This document shows positions 33,073 to 43,014 of a stretch of 64,000 nucleotides of DNA, in pieces (within the stretch, counting starts at the first letter, position 1; each line of letters starts with the position of its first letter). Both the position numbers and the translations under genes were made by a program. The stretch comes from Globodera rostochiensis (taxonomy: Eukaryota; Nematoda; Chromadorea; Rhabditida; Heteroderidae). Location of the stretch: NCBI GenBank assembly GCA_018350325.1, contig JAEVLN010000026.1, positions 434,001 to 498,000 of the forward strand, read 5' to 3'. Under the pieces are notes generated by a model. It worked only from the letters and a program-made list of their open reading frames with translations. It searched no databases and was not told the DNA's origin.

Positions 33073-34172
33073 TCAAATATTTCCCAAATTCAAATTTTCA
33101 ATTTCCTGAAAATTTGCCGTGGCATTCTCTTCCACAAAATGTTGTCCATCGACAGAATTTTGATGCAATTGCTGTCGTTTAAATTGTTTCTTCCAATTTA
33201 CCAAAGTCCGACTCGTTCCAATTTTCAACCTTTTGACAATTTCCTCGTCACTAATTTTAGGATTTTTGTCCTTAATTTTATAATAACGTTTCATCAATTC
33301 CTTTTGTTCGTTGTGGGAGTATATATGTTGTGGTGCTGTAAAAGAATTTTTAATTAATATAAATAAATAAATCAATAAAATTGGGCCTGAAAAACTCACT
33401 GGATTGGCCAAGTTCTTTTTTCCAATTGTAAATTGTTTGAAAACAGAAGCCCAACTCTTTCGCGACAGTTTTATCAATTTCTTGATGATAAGAGTTTTTG
33501 AATCCGGCACGATTTAATTCGGCTTTTCTCTGATCAAATTTCTCTATTAAACGTTTACGTTCTTCTTTTTTCTTCCCAAAGTTATGAATTTTTCGACTTA
33601 GGCCAAATTCTTTTTTCCATTTATATATTTGCGAGCGATTGACTTTCAAATGTTTAGCAATTTTCTCATCAATTTGTGTCCATTCTTTTTTTGAATACTT
33701 TTTTTTTTTGCTTAAATTCGTTTTTAATTGAGTTGAATTTGGCGATTATTTTACGTTTTTGCTCATCTTCAGCGTTTTTGGCATTATCAGAGTGATCAAA
33801 CTCTGTGAGAGGAGGATTCTGATCAGTTGAATTGGGTTCAATTTGTCCAAGCTGATCAGTTGAATTGGGTTCAATTTGTCCAAGCTGATCAGTTGAATTG
33901 GGTCCAATTTGTCCAAGCTGATCAGTTGAATTGAATTCAATTTGTCCAAGCTGATCAGTTGAATTGGGTTCAATTTGTCCAATTTGGGTGTTTTGTCCAT
34001 CGATTTGGTGATGGAAATTTTGTTCAAGCGTTAATTTATGCCATTCGTCGGCTTTGGCATTGTTCCACCAGCCTTCTCCGAATATTTCATCAAATAATTG
34101 CATGGATTCGGCTTTGTGCAGTGAATTTGTTGCAAAAAATGCCACCAAAATTAAAATCCAAAACTTTTCCAT
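33073..34172 (-). pseudogene. HTH-repeat secreted family, copy L (homopolymer frameshift)
   Basis: Exons 34172-33400 and 33335-33073 total one base more than a multiple of 3. The extra base lies in an 11-A run (displayed strand T, about 33699-33709) between the linker and HTH unit 1, where relatives read KQKGKYSKKEW. Everything else is intact: signal peptide MEKFWILILVAFFATNS, LFDEIFGEGWWNNAKADE, five 11-residue repeats, three HTH-like units (QIYKWKKEF, TIYNWKKEL, TLVNWKKQF). A sequencing or assembly error in the homopolymer would make this an intact gene, so the pseudogene label is provisional. Confidence 0.75.
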
Positions 34173-34313
34173 TTAATTTGGGCAAACCAACCTCTGAACT
34201 TAGAGTCATTATATTATATATGTAAAATCAAATCAATTTTATAATTTAAACAGGAAAAAATCGATATAGAAAAATTGGTCAATTATTTTTTGTCTAATAA
34301 TTATTTCAGTCGA

Positions 34314-34845
34314 ATCATTTTGAACCGGGCCCAAGTCAATATTCATGACATCTCATAAATATTTTTCTATAATTTGAACCGTGACTAAATCAATATTCCT
34401 GACATTTCATAAATATTTTCCATAATTTTGAACCGGGACCAAATCAATATTACTGACATTTCATAAATATTTTTCCATAATTTTGAACCGGGACCAAGTC
34501 AATATTCATGACATCTCATAAATATTTTTCTATAATTTGAACCGGGACTAAATCAATATTCCTGACATTTCATAAATATTTTTCCATAATTTTGAACCGG
34601 GACCAAGTCAATATTCATGACATCTCATAAATATTTTTCTATAATTTGAACCGGGACCAAATCAATATTCCTGACATTTCATAAATATTTTCCATAATTT
34701 TGAACCGGGACCAAATCAATATTACTGACATCTCATAAATATTTTTCTATAATTTGAACCGGGCCCAAATCAATATTCATGACATCTCATAAATATTTTT
34801 CTATAATTTGAACCTGGGCCAAATCAATATTCCTGACATCTCTAA
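34314..34845 (-). repeat. 55-bp promoter-proximal array (about 10 units) upstream of copy L
   Basis: Unit text on the displayed strand: AACCGGGACCAAATCAATAT followed by TCCTGACATTTCATAAATAT and TTTTCCATAATTTTG. Read toward gene L, each unit carries the class-1 word TGTCAGGAATATTGATTTGG. Copies E and H have two such units at the matching place and copy A one, so the L array looks like a local expansion of a shared upstream element. It begins about 140 bp before the L start codon. Confidence 0.85.
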
Positions 34846-34849
34846 TATA

Positions 34850-35608
34850 AAAATGGCGATCAATAAGGATAGCTAAAATGTCAAAAAAATATCTCAAATA
34901 ATTTGCCCGGGAGGAAAAATGATGATGATCAAAATAAGAAAAGTTTCGGTTTACACAAGCGCCTTGAAAACATAAAACGTTGGTGGCAGACGAGTTTAAT
35001 GAACGGTTTAGGCGACTGATCACTCACTGTCAAGGCTTTCAGAGCTTGCAAATTTGGTGACGCCCGGCTAGAAATTCCACAGAAAATTTATCCTCTACTC
35101 GCCTGACGGCCTCCGTTTGGGATTCGCGTCATTTGACTTCGGCACGCACTGCACTCCCACTCCTGTTGCGCGTAGACGCGCTTGGACTCCGACGTTGTTG
35201 TTGGACACGGTCGCTTGGATGCCCATGTGGGTGAAAGCCTGTCGGAGGAATGCCACTGAATAAAAAAGTTTGGTTAAAATTTTTGCGTAGAACACGCATC
35301 CGAGCTTGGGTTATACCCCGGCACAATTTGAATTGGTTTGTTACCTCATTATTACTAGACCGAATTTTTAAGACATAGGATAGAGTACAAATTAATGGAA
35401 TCGTGTCGATAAACAGGTTTTTGTGTTATTTTCTTCAGTAAAAAATTGACCTGCACATTGATCCGGATCCTTTATATCCGACAGATTTTTCTCAAATTTT
35501 ACCATCTCTTGAAAACAAAATAAGGAATAGCTCAATGCTTAGAAATTATTTTGCTTTACTAATGTTTTTATTCGTTGTAACGTTTAATTGTTATTTTAGG
35601 ATTCATCC
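34850..35608. other. Intergenic with one uncertain exon-like stretch
   Basis: On the reverse strand, 35244-35089 follows a TTTTTTATTCAG acceptor and is open with an EWECSACRSQM segment, but no donor, start or partner exon was found. A hydrophobic forward frame at 35535-35600 (MLRNYFALLMFLFVV) immediately precedes an ATTTTAG acceptor and could be chance. Confidence 0.3.
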
Positions 35609-37200
35609 ATGGCTAATAAAAATTTATTACGGAAGCGTCGGGCCGAAATGGGTGCACAAAAACGGTGGGAGAAGCGGATCGAAAAGCGTGCAAGCGTTGC
35701 AAAGGCAACCCAAGCGAGGTGGGCCAAGAAAGGTGATTTTTAGGCGCTAGGACTTTTCGGCAGTGGACTATTCGACAGAGGACTTTTTGCCAGTGGACTT
35801 TTCGACAGTAAGCGGACTTTTCGACAGTGCTGGACAATTCGACAGCGGCGGACGATTCGACAGCGGATTTTTCGACAGTAAAACAAATATTAAGTTAATT
35901 TAAATTTTCAAAAAAAAATTTGTATGTAAGCCAATACTCAAAAGATCTTTTTATCAATATTGTTCCAATTCCTATATATATTCTTGAGTGAGTGAGCTTG
36001 GTGCAAAGTTCTTGAGATGGTCTATAAAATAAACAATATCTAATGAAAGAATATGTTTGTAATTTGTCTATTTTCGGTCAGATTTTGAACTAAGTTATGT
36101 CGCACTAATCAAAGCTAATAATCATGGCACAGAATTTTGAAACCGCAAATTTAGGGCACATACGAAGGTGTTTTTTACTAAAAAAATAATTTGAGAAATA
36201 GAAATGGGCATCAAAAATTCAGTGAGATAATCAGAGGCATGTAAGCAGAAGATCATCTAACCAAATTTGTAATAAATTTAGATGGATAAAAATATCTTTT
36301 GAATATTGGCTTACATATAAAATTTTTTTAAAATTTTAATTAACTTAAAATTTTTTAAAATTTGTTCTACTGTCGAAAAATCCGCTGTCGAATCGTCCGC
36401 CGCTGTCGAATTGTCCAGCACTGTCGAAAAGTCCGCTTACTGTCGAAAATCTTCTGTCGAATAGTCCACTGTCGAAAAGTCCGGACACCGATTTTTATGG
36501 GAATTTAACCACATTTTAAGAAAACAAACGTTTTTTAAATTCAGGAAGCGACAATAAAGAATCTGATGCGGAACCACCTACAGAATCGCAACACACTGAA
36601 TGTGTCCAGCAAGTCAATGAACTGAGCCGTCAATTTGAAGAAAAGGAGAAGCTGCTCGCCCAATCAGATGTTAATGCACGAAGCATGGAGATGACGATCG
36701 AGGAGCTGAAAGGGCGGAACGCAGCACTAGAAATGGAACTACAACGGTGTAAGGAGGAGGCCGAGCAGTTCAGGAAGGCAGTTAAGGATCGACAAAAAGC
36801 AGAACAGCATCGTCGAATCGAAATTGAGACAGAATTGACGAATTTGGAGAGCGAAATTCTACAGACACAAATGAATTGCCTGAAAAAACGGCTGCAGCTC
36901 CAGAGCAATCCCGAAAGAGCTTTTCTGAACTCACGCCGAGATCGCAGCGCCGGTTCCTCACTGTTACGTGTCGAGCAGCGGCTAGAAATGTTGGGCGCGT
37001 ACAAAAGCAGATGGTTCCAGCAGTACAATGAGAACGAAATCCGCAACGCACTCCGAGGAACAGGGCCCGAACACATCACCACCAAACGATTGATCGTTGA
37101 TTTGGTGCGAAAGATCAAATTACTTTACCAAACGTGGTGCTCAAAAAGGTGCGTTGAGACAAATCGAATGGTATCAAAATTTGATTTAAAACCACTTTGA
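35609..37200 (+). CDS. Basic N-terminus plus coiled-coil protein, unknown
   Basis: Exon 1 (35609-35732) encodes a very basic start (NLLRKRRAEMGAQKRWEKR, KATQARWAKK). Exon 2 (36545-37200) joins in frame to give 259 residues. It is an acidic Ser/Glu stretch, then a long coiled coil (QFEEKEKLLAQS, TIEELKGRNAALEMELQR, EAEQFRKAVKDRQKAEQHRR), then a conserved-looking C-terminal module (LEMLGAYKSRWFQQYNENEI, TTKRLIVDLVRKIKLLYQTW). The true 3' end may be another donor (AAAAGGTGCGTT at about 37147) with the last exon missing. The ~810-nt intron is largely one foldback element. I do not recognise the family; a transposon accessory ORF or a nuclear protein are both possible. Confidence 0.55.
35750..36487. 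mobile_element. Foldback element inside the coiled-coil gene intron
   Basis: Ends GGACTTTTCGGCAGTGGACT (35750) and AGTCCACTGTCGAAAAGTCC (36463-36482) are inverted. Each arm is about 130 bp of TTCGACAGTGGAC-type repeated words. The middle is ~470 bp of AT-rich sequence that also has weak inverted symmetry (GCCAATACTCAAAAGATCTT against AATATCTTTTGAATATTGGC). Both flanks contain GATTTTTA, but not immediately next to the ends. Confidence 0.8.
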
Positions 37201-37715
37201 AGGAAGTTATAAACCTTTAAAGATGACAAAACCATAGGGAGGACCCTTTTGTCGACATTTAATATAAAGCATTTACTCATTAAAATAATCAATTTCCTCA
37301 TCGTCATAACTATTATCAGACATTAGCCACTAGAATGGCAAAAAAACGCCAAAAAGCTTGAAATTTTACGTATTTGATTAAGCAAGACTTTCAAACAGGG
37401 TGTCCATAATAACTTATTTATCACGGGTTTCCTATTTTTTGGGAGTTTCTTGATTTTTTAGCTGTTATAACTGATTTTAGAGTTTTGCCAATGGTTTGAT
37501 TGAAATTCATTATAAGCTAGGTATTATTTATTTAAAATTGGTTACATAAAGAATAATATTTATTGCCTGTAACATTGAACGATTTGATCTTTTCAGGAAA
37601 CAAATATAAAGCATTGGATTAATAAACATTGACTTTTATTGACAAAAACTAGTTTATTGCTAAATTATTAACATTTTCAATGAAATTTAAAGAAATTCTT
37701 AAGGAATTGGAGGCA
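37201..37715. other. Intergenic, AT-rich
   Basis: No gene or repeat recognised. The region directly before copy M lacks the class-1 and class-2 words and the CCCAAATAAAATGG leader shared by other copies. Confidence 0.4.
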
Positions 37716-38612
37716 ATGAAATTTTGGATTTTAATTATTATTTTATTCTTTTCAACATTTTTGATCAAAAATGCTTATTCTGTGGGCGAACGCGGACAAG
37801 GATCAAAACTTTACAAATCATTTGATGAAATATTTGGAAAAGGATGGGATGATGAAAGAAATGATTCAAAAGATTTGAACTGTCATCATGTTAAAGAAGA
37901 AGTTCAAGACGTACAAGCTCCAATCACTTCTAAAAATATTGAGGCCGAAATATTGAAACAGAAATTTGATGAAATTTATGATGAAAATTGGTCGAAAGAC
38001 GAAGACAATTCAGCGCCAGATCAAGATGAGAGTTTTGATGAACAGAAAAATGAGAAAATTGAGTCTGATCAACAAAAATGGGAAATTATTCAAAAATTCC
38101 GTAAAATGAAAGATAATTATCGGGAAAAAACAGGCGCACACTCAGCTAAAGAATGGAATCAAATTGAGTCAAAAATATCAAATAGTTTGGGTGTGAGTCG
38201 CACAACAATTTATAAATGGATAAAAAAATTGGGTGTAAGTCAAGAAACAAAGTTTAAATCAAACTTTTCTGAGTCAGAAAAACTTAAAATTTTGAAACAA
38301 TTTGATGAGATAAAAAGCAAATGTAGGAAGGCAAAAATCAAAAGCGGTTCAAAGAATGAACTCGATGATAAAATTGCAAAAAAATTGGCCGTTTCTGAAA
38401 GAACAATTTATGAATGGAAGCGCAAATTTGGCCTTTCTGTCAGCAAAAAGTTTTCTGATACAACAAAGATTGAAATTTTGAAGAAATATGCAAAAAAGAA
38501 AATAAAGAATCCGAAAATGAGTGATAGTGTCATTGCTGATTTGTTGAAAATCTCAAGAAGAAGCCTAAATAATTGGAAAAAGCAATTTAGAGAAGAAATA
38601 AAGAACATTTGA
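37716..38612 (+). CDS. HTH-repeat secreted family, copy M: divergent, intronless
   Basis: A single open frame of 298 residues from the ATG at 37716 (MKFWILIIILFFSTFLIKNA); an upstream in-frame ATG at 37680 is less likely because relatives start right before the hydrophobic core. The acidic-aromatic motif occurs twice (FDEIFGKGWDDE and FDEIYDENWSKDE). The GQIEPNSTDQL repeats are absent. Three HTH-like units follow without interruption, with third helices TIYKWIKKL, TIYEWKRKF and SLNNWKKQF. The place where all other copies have an intron is continuous here. It may be the ancestral form or a retrocopy; its sequence divergence favours an old branch. Confidence 0.85.
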   Translation: MKFWILIIILFFSTFLIKNAYSVGERGQGSKLYKSFDEIFGKGWDDERNDSKDLNCHHVKEEVQDVQAPITSKNIEAEILKQKFDEIYDENWSKDEDNSAPDQDESFDEQKNEKIESDQQKWEIIQKFRKMKDNYREKTGAHSAKEWNQIESKISNSLGVSRTTIYKWIKKLGVSQETKFKSNFSESEKLKILKQFDEIKSKCRKAKIKSGSKNELDDKIAKKLAVSERTIYEWKRKFGLSVSKKFSDTTKIEILKKYAKKKIKNPKMSDSVIADLLKISRRSLNNWKKQFREEIKNI

Positions 38613-39911
38613 AATATCGGACTTTGTCATAAATTACACGTTTATAATTAATAAAAAATAGATTTTGAGGATTCTAAAACGCAAAAAATGCAGATTTTAT
38701 TTATAATAAATGTGTTTGGATAAATTTTTTGATCGACTTTGGGGGACTGTCCATTTTAAGGTTTCTTTTGTATTTTTATCGATTGACTCCCATGATCGAT
38801 CAAAGTCTTAATCGCCTATTTAATTTACAATTTTAATTTTTAATATTAAAAAAGTTTTTTATTTATTCACCTATTTAAATTTAAACAAATTTTAGATTTT
38901 CACAAATAAATTTATCTTTTGTTTTTTTATTTCCAATTTTTTTCAGTTGCAACATATTGCTTTTGTCAGATTTTTTGATTAATTTTTTTGACTAAAATAT
39001 GATCAACCGCCATTTTAATGTTCGCATTCATCCCTATCAGACGTGAACAAGATGATAATAACTCTTGAAGTGTTTAGAACTTGTACAAAATAAAATTTTG
39101 TACCTAATTTAATTCGGGATAAATTGTCGGTTAAAGGACCGAACAGGCATCAATTAAGACTTATGGTAACAATTTTGTAATGCAAACCAAAAAAAATCTA
39201 AGGAAATATCGCGGGAATAAAAAATTCTAATTTTACCCAAAACTTATTTTTTTAATGAAATCCGATAGTTATAGGAAAAGGCCCGCCCGTTCCGCAAAAT
39301 TGGCGAAAAAGCTACGAAAAACTTTGTCTTCATTTGTTGTGTAAATGTCAGCAGAAGCGGAGATGTTACTTTTCTCATTCTTTAAATTATCTTAAGAAAT
39401 TTTGGGAAAAAGTGCCTTATTGAATTTCTTCAAGGATTTTTCGAAAAAATGCCTAAAAATTGCATTTTTCTCAAGAAAAATGCCTAAAATATTGATTTAT
39501 TATGGAAAAAGGCGAAATATTGATTTATATTGACTATAAAGTCGCTCTAATTCTAAAATTTTTCAAATAAAAATGCTGTTCCGGGCTTCTCTCACGACTA
39601 TTCGCAAAAAAACATGTAAAAATTGAAAATCACGGCCTAATTAGTGGGAAATATTATTGATTCGGTTAAGGCATAAGGCATATTTTAAATAATATTTATT
39701 AAGAATATCGTTTATATGTATGAATGCCCATTTCAATTGTGAGCTGTCATTTATTACTTTCAATCATCTTTTTCAAAGCAAATAATTCATTAATATTGTA
39801 GTGAATATTACATTAGTACTAGGCCAAATAATTAACAAATTTTCAACATCGAATTTTGATAATTATAAAATCATATAATGCCCTTAAATTCGGAGGACAA
39901 TTTGCGCAATA
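38613..39911. other. Intergenic, AT-rich
   Basis: No gene is seen. 39400-39620 resembles, inverted, the repeat-like text at 2990-3200. The final ~170 bp before copy N includes the family leader (AATTCGGAGGACAATTTGCG, a variant of the usual one). Confidence 0.4.
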
Positions 39912-40396
39912 ATGGACAATTTTTGGATATTAATTTTGGTCTCATTATTTGCATCAATTTCACTCGACAAAATCGAATCCGTACAATTATTTGATGAAAT
40001 ATTCGGAGAAGGATGGTGGGACAATGACAAAGCCGAAGAATGGGATAAATTAACGCTTGAACACAGTTTCCATCACCAAATCGATGGGCAGAACACCCAA
40101 ATTGGACAAATTGAACCAAATTCAACTGATCAGCTTGGACAAATTGAACCAAATTCAACTGATAAGAATGTAAACATTTAATAGAGAAATTTATCCAGAA
40201 GAAAGCCGAGTTAAGCGGGACGGATTCAAAAAATCATTTAAAAATGAATTAGAAGAAACTGTCGCAAAAGAATTGGGCCTTTGTTATGCAACAATTTACG
40301 CTTGGAAACGTGAACTTGGCCAAACCAGTGAGTTTTTCAAGCCCAATTTAATTATTTATTAATATTAATTAATAATTCTTTTACAGAACCAAATAA
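39912..40396 (+). pseudogene. HTH-repeat family, copy N: internally deleted, exon 2 replaced
   Basis: The start is intact: signal peptide MDNFWILILVSLFASIS, LFDEIFGEGWWDNDKAEE, two 11-residue repeats. After NSTDKN the sequence jumps to the second HTH unit (TTTAATAGAGAAATTTATCC, compare HLIEKFDQ), deleting the linker and unit 1 and causing a stop at 40179-40181. Unit 2 remnants reach TIYAWKREL and the intron donor; the acceptor TTTTACAG and AACCAAATAAA are present, but exon 2 ends abruptly in the ACGAAACG repeat at about 40400. Confidence 0.8.
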
Positions 40397-40404
40397 AAAA
40401 ATTT

Positions 40405-40545
40405 TTTCCGACGAAACGAAACGAAAAAATTATTTTTTTCAACTTACGAAACGAAAACGAAACGAAAAAAATTAATTTTCATTTTACGAAACGAAAACGA
40501 AACGCCCAAAAAGTAACGAAACACGAAATAAAACGAAACGAAACG
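40405..40545. repeat. ACGAAACGAAA simple repeat, first tract
   Basis: Degenerate ACGAAACGAAA words cut off copy N. A second tract of the same type and orientation lies at 41597-41782, and an inverted-repeat element lies between them, so they may be one tract split by insertion. Confidence 0.85.
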
Positions 40546-40732
40546 AAATAAAAATTTTTTTTAAAGTCTTGTTTTTTTGCCAACATTGATGTTTAACAAG
40601 ATCATCAAATCGGGACTGGCAATAAGAATTTTTTTTGTAATGGTCAAAGGGGTACCAAATTGGTAATCCTGTCTTTTACTGGTCCCGTTTTTTTTTGTTT
40701 TAAATGAAGGTTATAAGCAATTCCGAGTTGTA

Positions 40733-41199
40733 CTCGGGGGTTATCTAGATCGCTGATCACGAATATGATATCAGATTTATCATACGACATCATCTAATCT
40801 ATGATTTCAACATCTATGATTTTTGAAAAAAATCAAAAAATTTTCAAAGTCGCTAAAAGAGTGTTTCTAGGGGTACTCGGGCAAGTTTAATTCGAATCTG
40901 AGATCCATTTCGACCAATTCGAACGCCGAAACCAAAATCGAACAATTTTCCAAAAAAAAATTAAAAATTTTCAAAAATTAATTTTGGCTTCAATATCATT
41001 CAAAAAAAGCACAAAACTACAACAAAGTGGTCAGATTCGAATTCTACGTGCCCGAGTACCCCTAGAAACACTCTTTTAGCGACTTTGAAAATTTTTTGAT
41101 TTTTTTCAAAAATCTTAGATGTTGAAATCATAGATTAGATGATGTCGTATGATAAATCTGATATCATATTCGTGATCAGCGACCTAGATAACCCCCGAG
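40733..41199. mobile_element. 467-bp MITE with ~165-bp inverted arms
   Basis: Ends CTCGGGGGTTATCTAG and CTAGATAACCCCCGAG are exact complements. The arms continue through CGCTGATCACGAATATGATA, CATACGACATCATCTAATCT and GTCGCTAAAAGAGTGTTTCT. The centre is about 100 bp with no coding capacity. No clear target duplication could be assigned. Confidence 0.88.
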
Positions 41200-41458
41200 A
41201 AATTTTGACTTAATTTGTTAAGAAATTTGCAGCCAAAATTTTAAAAATAACAAGATTTGATGAGAAAATTGGTCCAAAAATTACAAATGTAGCACAACAA
41301 AAGGGTCTCCCTTATGGTTTGTGATTTCTTCAGACTAAAAAATAAAATCAAAATTGTGAATTGTCATCTAAAATATTTGTTTTTAAATTGGAAAAAGTTA
41401 AAAGAATTTTAGAAGTGTTTACAACACTGTAAATCTTCAGAGAAAAAAAAAATGATTT

Positions 41459-41527
41459 ACACAGTCGGGGATCTGAACCTCCACGTCCACTTCAACTCCA
41501 AGCTCTAACCACTAAACCACCACTAGA
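41459..41527 (-). other. tRNA-derived (SINE-like) sequence
   Basis: On the reverse strand TGGTTTAGTGG matches the polymerase III A box and GGTTCAGATCC the B box, with about 30 nt between them and a T-rich stretch after. The stems do not form a complete cloverleaf, so this is a SINE head or tRNA pseudogene rather than a tRNA gene. Confidence 0.5.
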
Positions 41528-41596
41528 ATAAAATACCAAAAACCTCGATCTTTAGGGGTGCTTTTTCGTCTTTTTTTCGTGGAAAACTGGCTTTTA

Positions 41597-41782
41597 CGAA
41601 ACGAAACGAAACGAAAAAAGTTAAATTCATTTTACGAAACGAAAACGAAACGAAACAAAAAATTTTCTGCGAAACGAAATACGAAACGAAACAGTGCTGA
41701 AAAAATCTACGAAACAAAACGAAACACGAAACGCCCAAAAAGTCACGAAAAACACGAAACACGAAACGAAACGAAACAGTTT
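41597..41782. repeat. ACGAAACGAAA simple repeat, second tract
   Basis: Same degenerate words as at 40405-40545, with variants ACGAAACACGAAAC. It ends at TTTCGTCCAGC. Confidence 0.85.
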
Positions 41783-42299
41783 CGTCCAGCTCTGCTGCGG
41801 AGAGAGTGGAGGAGACGCGAGAGAATGCGTTGGCATTTACGCAAAGATTGCCTTAATCTAACAAAAGATATATGCCATGGAGCGCGGCATTTAGGGCCCC
41901 CGGTTAATGCCAATTTTGGGGGGGGGGGGGTTGAAGCATTAGGGCTAATGTATTGTATGGAAAAAGCGCCCCTAGGCAGAGTAAATGGCCAAAGAAGCAG
42001 AGATATTGGTCGATAAATCTGAATTGAACTTTGCATATGACAGGGGCTGCTTTAAGCGGGTGAGGTGACGTGGAACTTTTGGGCATCCTCTAAATTTCTA
42101 TTTTCGTGCACTTTTTTTACGAATTTTCTAATGCCTGTCGAAAACAAAAATTAATCAAATTTATTCATGTCCCGTCTTCTTGGCCACGGAGTTCCGTCAT
42201 AAAAACCGGACAGTTTGGTACCGTGTCGTTTTGGGGCGTAAATTTGGCTCGGGTAAGGGTCAACTTGGCGCGCCGAATCATAACTTTATTTAGCTCGAA
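41783..42299. other. Intergenic with a G12 run
   Basis: No supported gene. Near 42190-42290 a forward frame has FWGVNLARV and VNLARRIIT, which look like the SPRY segment [12 protein letters not shown], so SPRY remnants probably begin here. Confidence 0.35.
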
Positions 42300-42542
42300 T
42301 TGTTTTCTATTATAACCATTACAAATAAAGTGCTTCCAAATGGTACCAGGAAAACTGCCGGATTGTTTGTCGCTTTTGCCGCCAATTTGTTTCCATGTCT
42401 TTCGTTGTATGAACCTGGATCCAAAAGTAAGATTTCAACATACATTATTAACCCTGATTCATTTGCATTCAAAAGATTCTCATCTGAAATTCGATTTAAG
42501 GGCATTAAATCTTTCCAATATCAATTTTATGAAATTGATTAA
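42300..42542 (+). pseudogene. SPRY-domain 3' remnant
   Basis: The frame contains TAGLFVAFAANLFPCLSLYE and PGSKSKI, matching the end of SPRY domains (compare HVDFGADLFPCISVRYPDTKIEANFG in the gene at 45271). Upstream SPRY strands are only vaguely present (42190-42290) with stops. After SKI the sequence diverges (IRFKGIKSFQYQFYEID). A fragment of a second SPRY gene, without a start or signal peptide. Confidence 0.45.
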
Positions 42543-42675
42543 TAAGTAAATGTAATTGGACATGGAAAATTGTTCTCAATTTTCAGATTTAGTCTTTATA
42601 CCCGGCTAATTCGGCCACTGATCAGTAATTTGTTGATACACACATGCGGACTTGTCATCGGGAAGGACTCCATTC

Positions 42676-42914
42676 CGGCAATGTCCACCCAATTCTGATT
42701 GAAATCACTTTCCTATCCCATCAGATTCATTCACATTTTTAACACAATTTTAATTTTAAAAAACACACAAAACAAATTGAATTAACTAAAAATATTAAAC
42801 TTAGCAAATGAATGCGCATAATAAACCTTTTAATTGCCTTGACGGCATTTGCTGACCCCAGCGATGCGTAATATTAATTAAAATAACTAAATATTAAATA
42901 AATAAATGAAATAT
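42676..42914 (+). repeat. Left arm of ~240-bp inverted repeat
   Basis: The inverse complement of 44984-45219, with small indels. Shared text includes GCAAATGAATGCGCATAATA, AATTGCCTTGACGGCATTTG and CTGACCCCAGCGATGCG. Between the arms lie the tRNA-like sequence and the cysteine-rich gene (about 2.07 kb). Confidence 0.88.
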
Positions 42915-43014
42915 ATATTGTAAGGATTTGTGTGTTCCGCTGGTTGGAAGTGAACGGTTAAAACGCCTAGGGCGGGGGCAAAAGATCATCCATAAAGAAG
43001 AAGGCTAATGGGAC

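Noticed and set aside
1572..34225. Antisense frames such as NWVQFVQADQL and alternative frames DKLNPIQLISL in the family repeats
   Set aside because: Shadows of the 33-bp repeat, which is open in several frames; only in copy G is the alternative frame joined to the real gene.
35089..35244. Reverse-strand exon with EWECSACRSQM
   Set aside because: A good acceptor precedes it, but no donor, start, partner exon or recognised domain was found.
36630..37118. Reverse-strand 162-residue open frame over the coiled-coil exon
   Set aside because: It mirrors the forward coiled coil; the forward frame has matched splice phases and sensible composition.
41743..42036. Reverse frame of 97 residues between the ACGAAACG repeat and the SPRY remnant
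   Set aside because: It crosses a G12 run and repeat text; no signal peptide, domain or splice site supports it.
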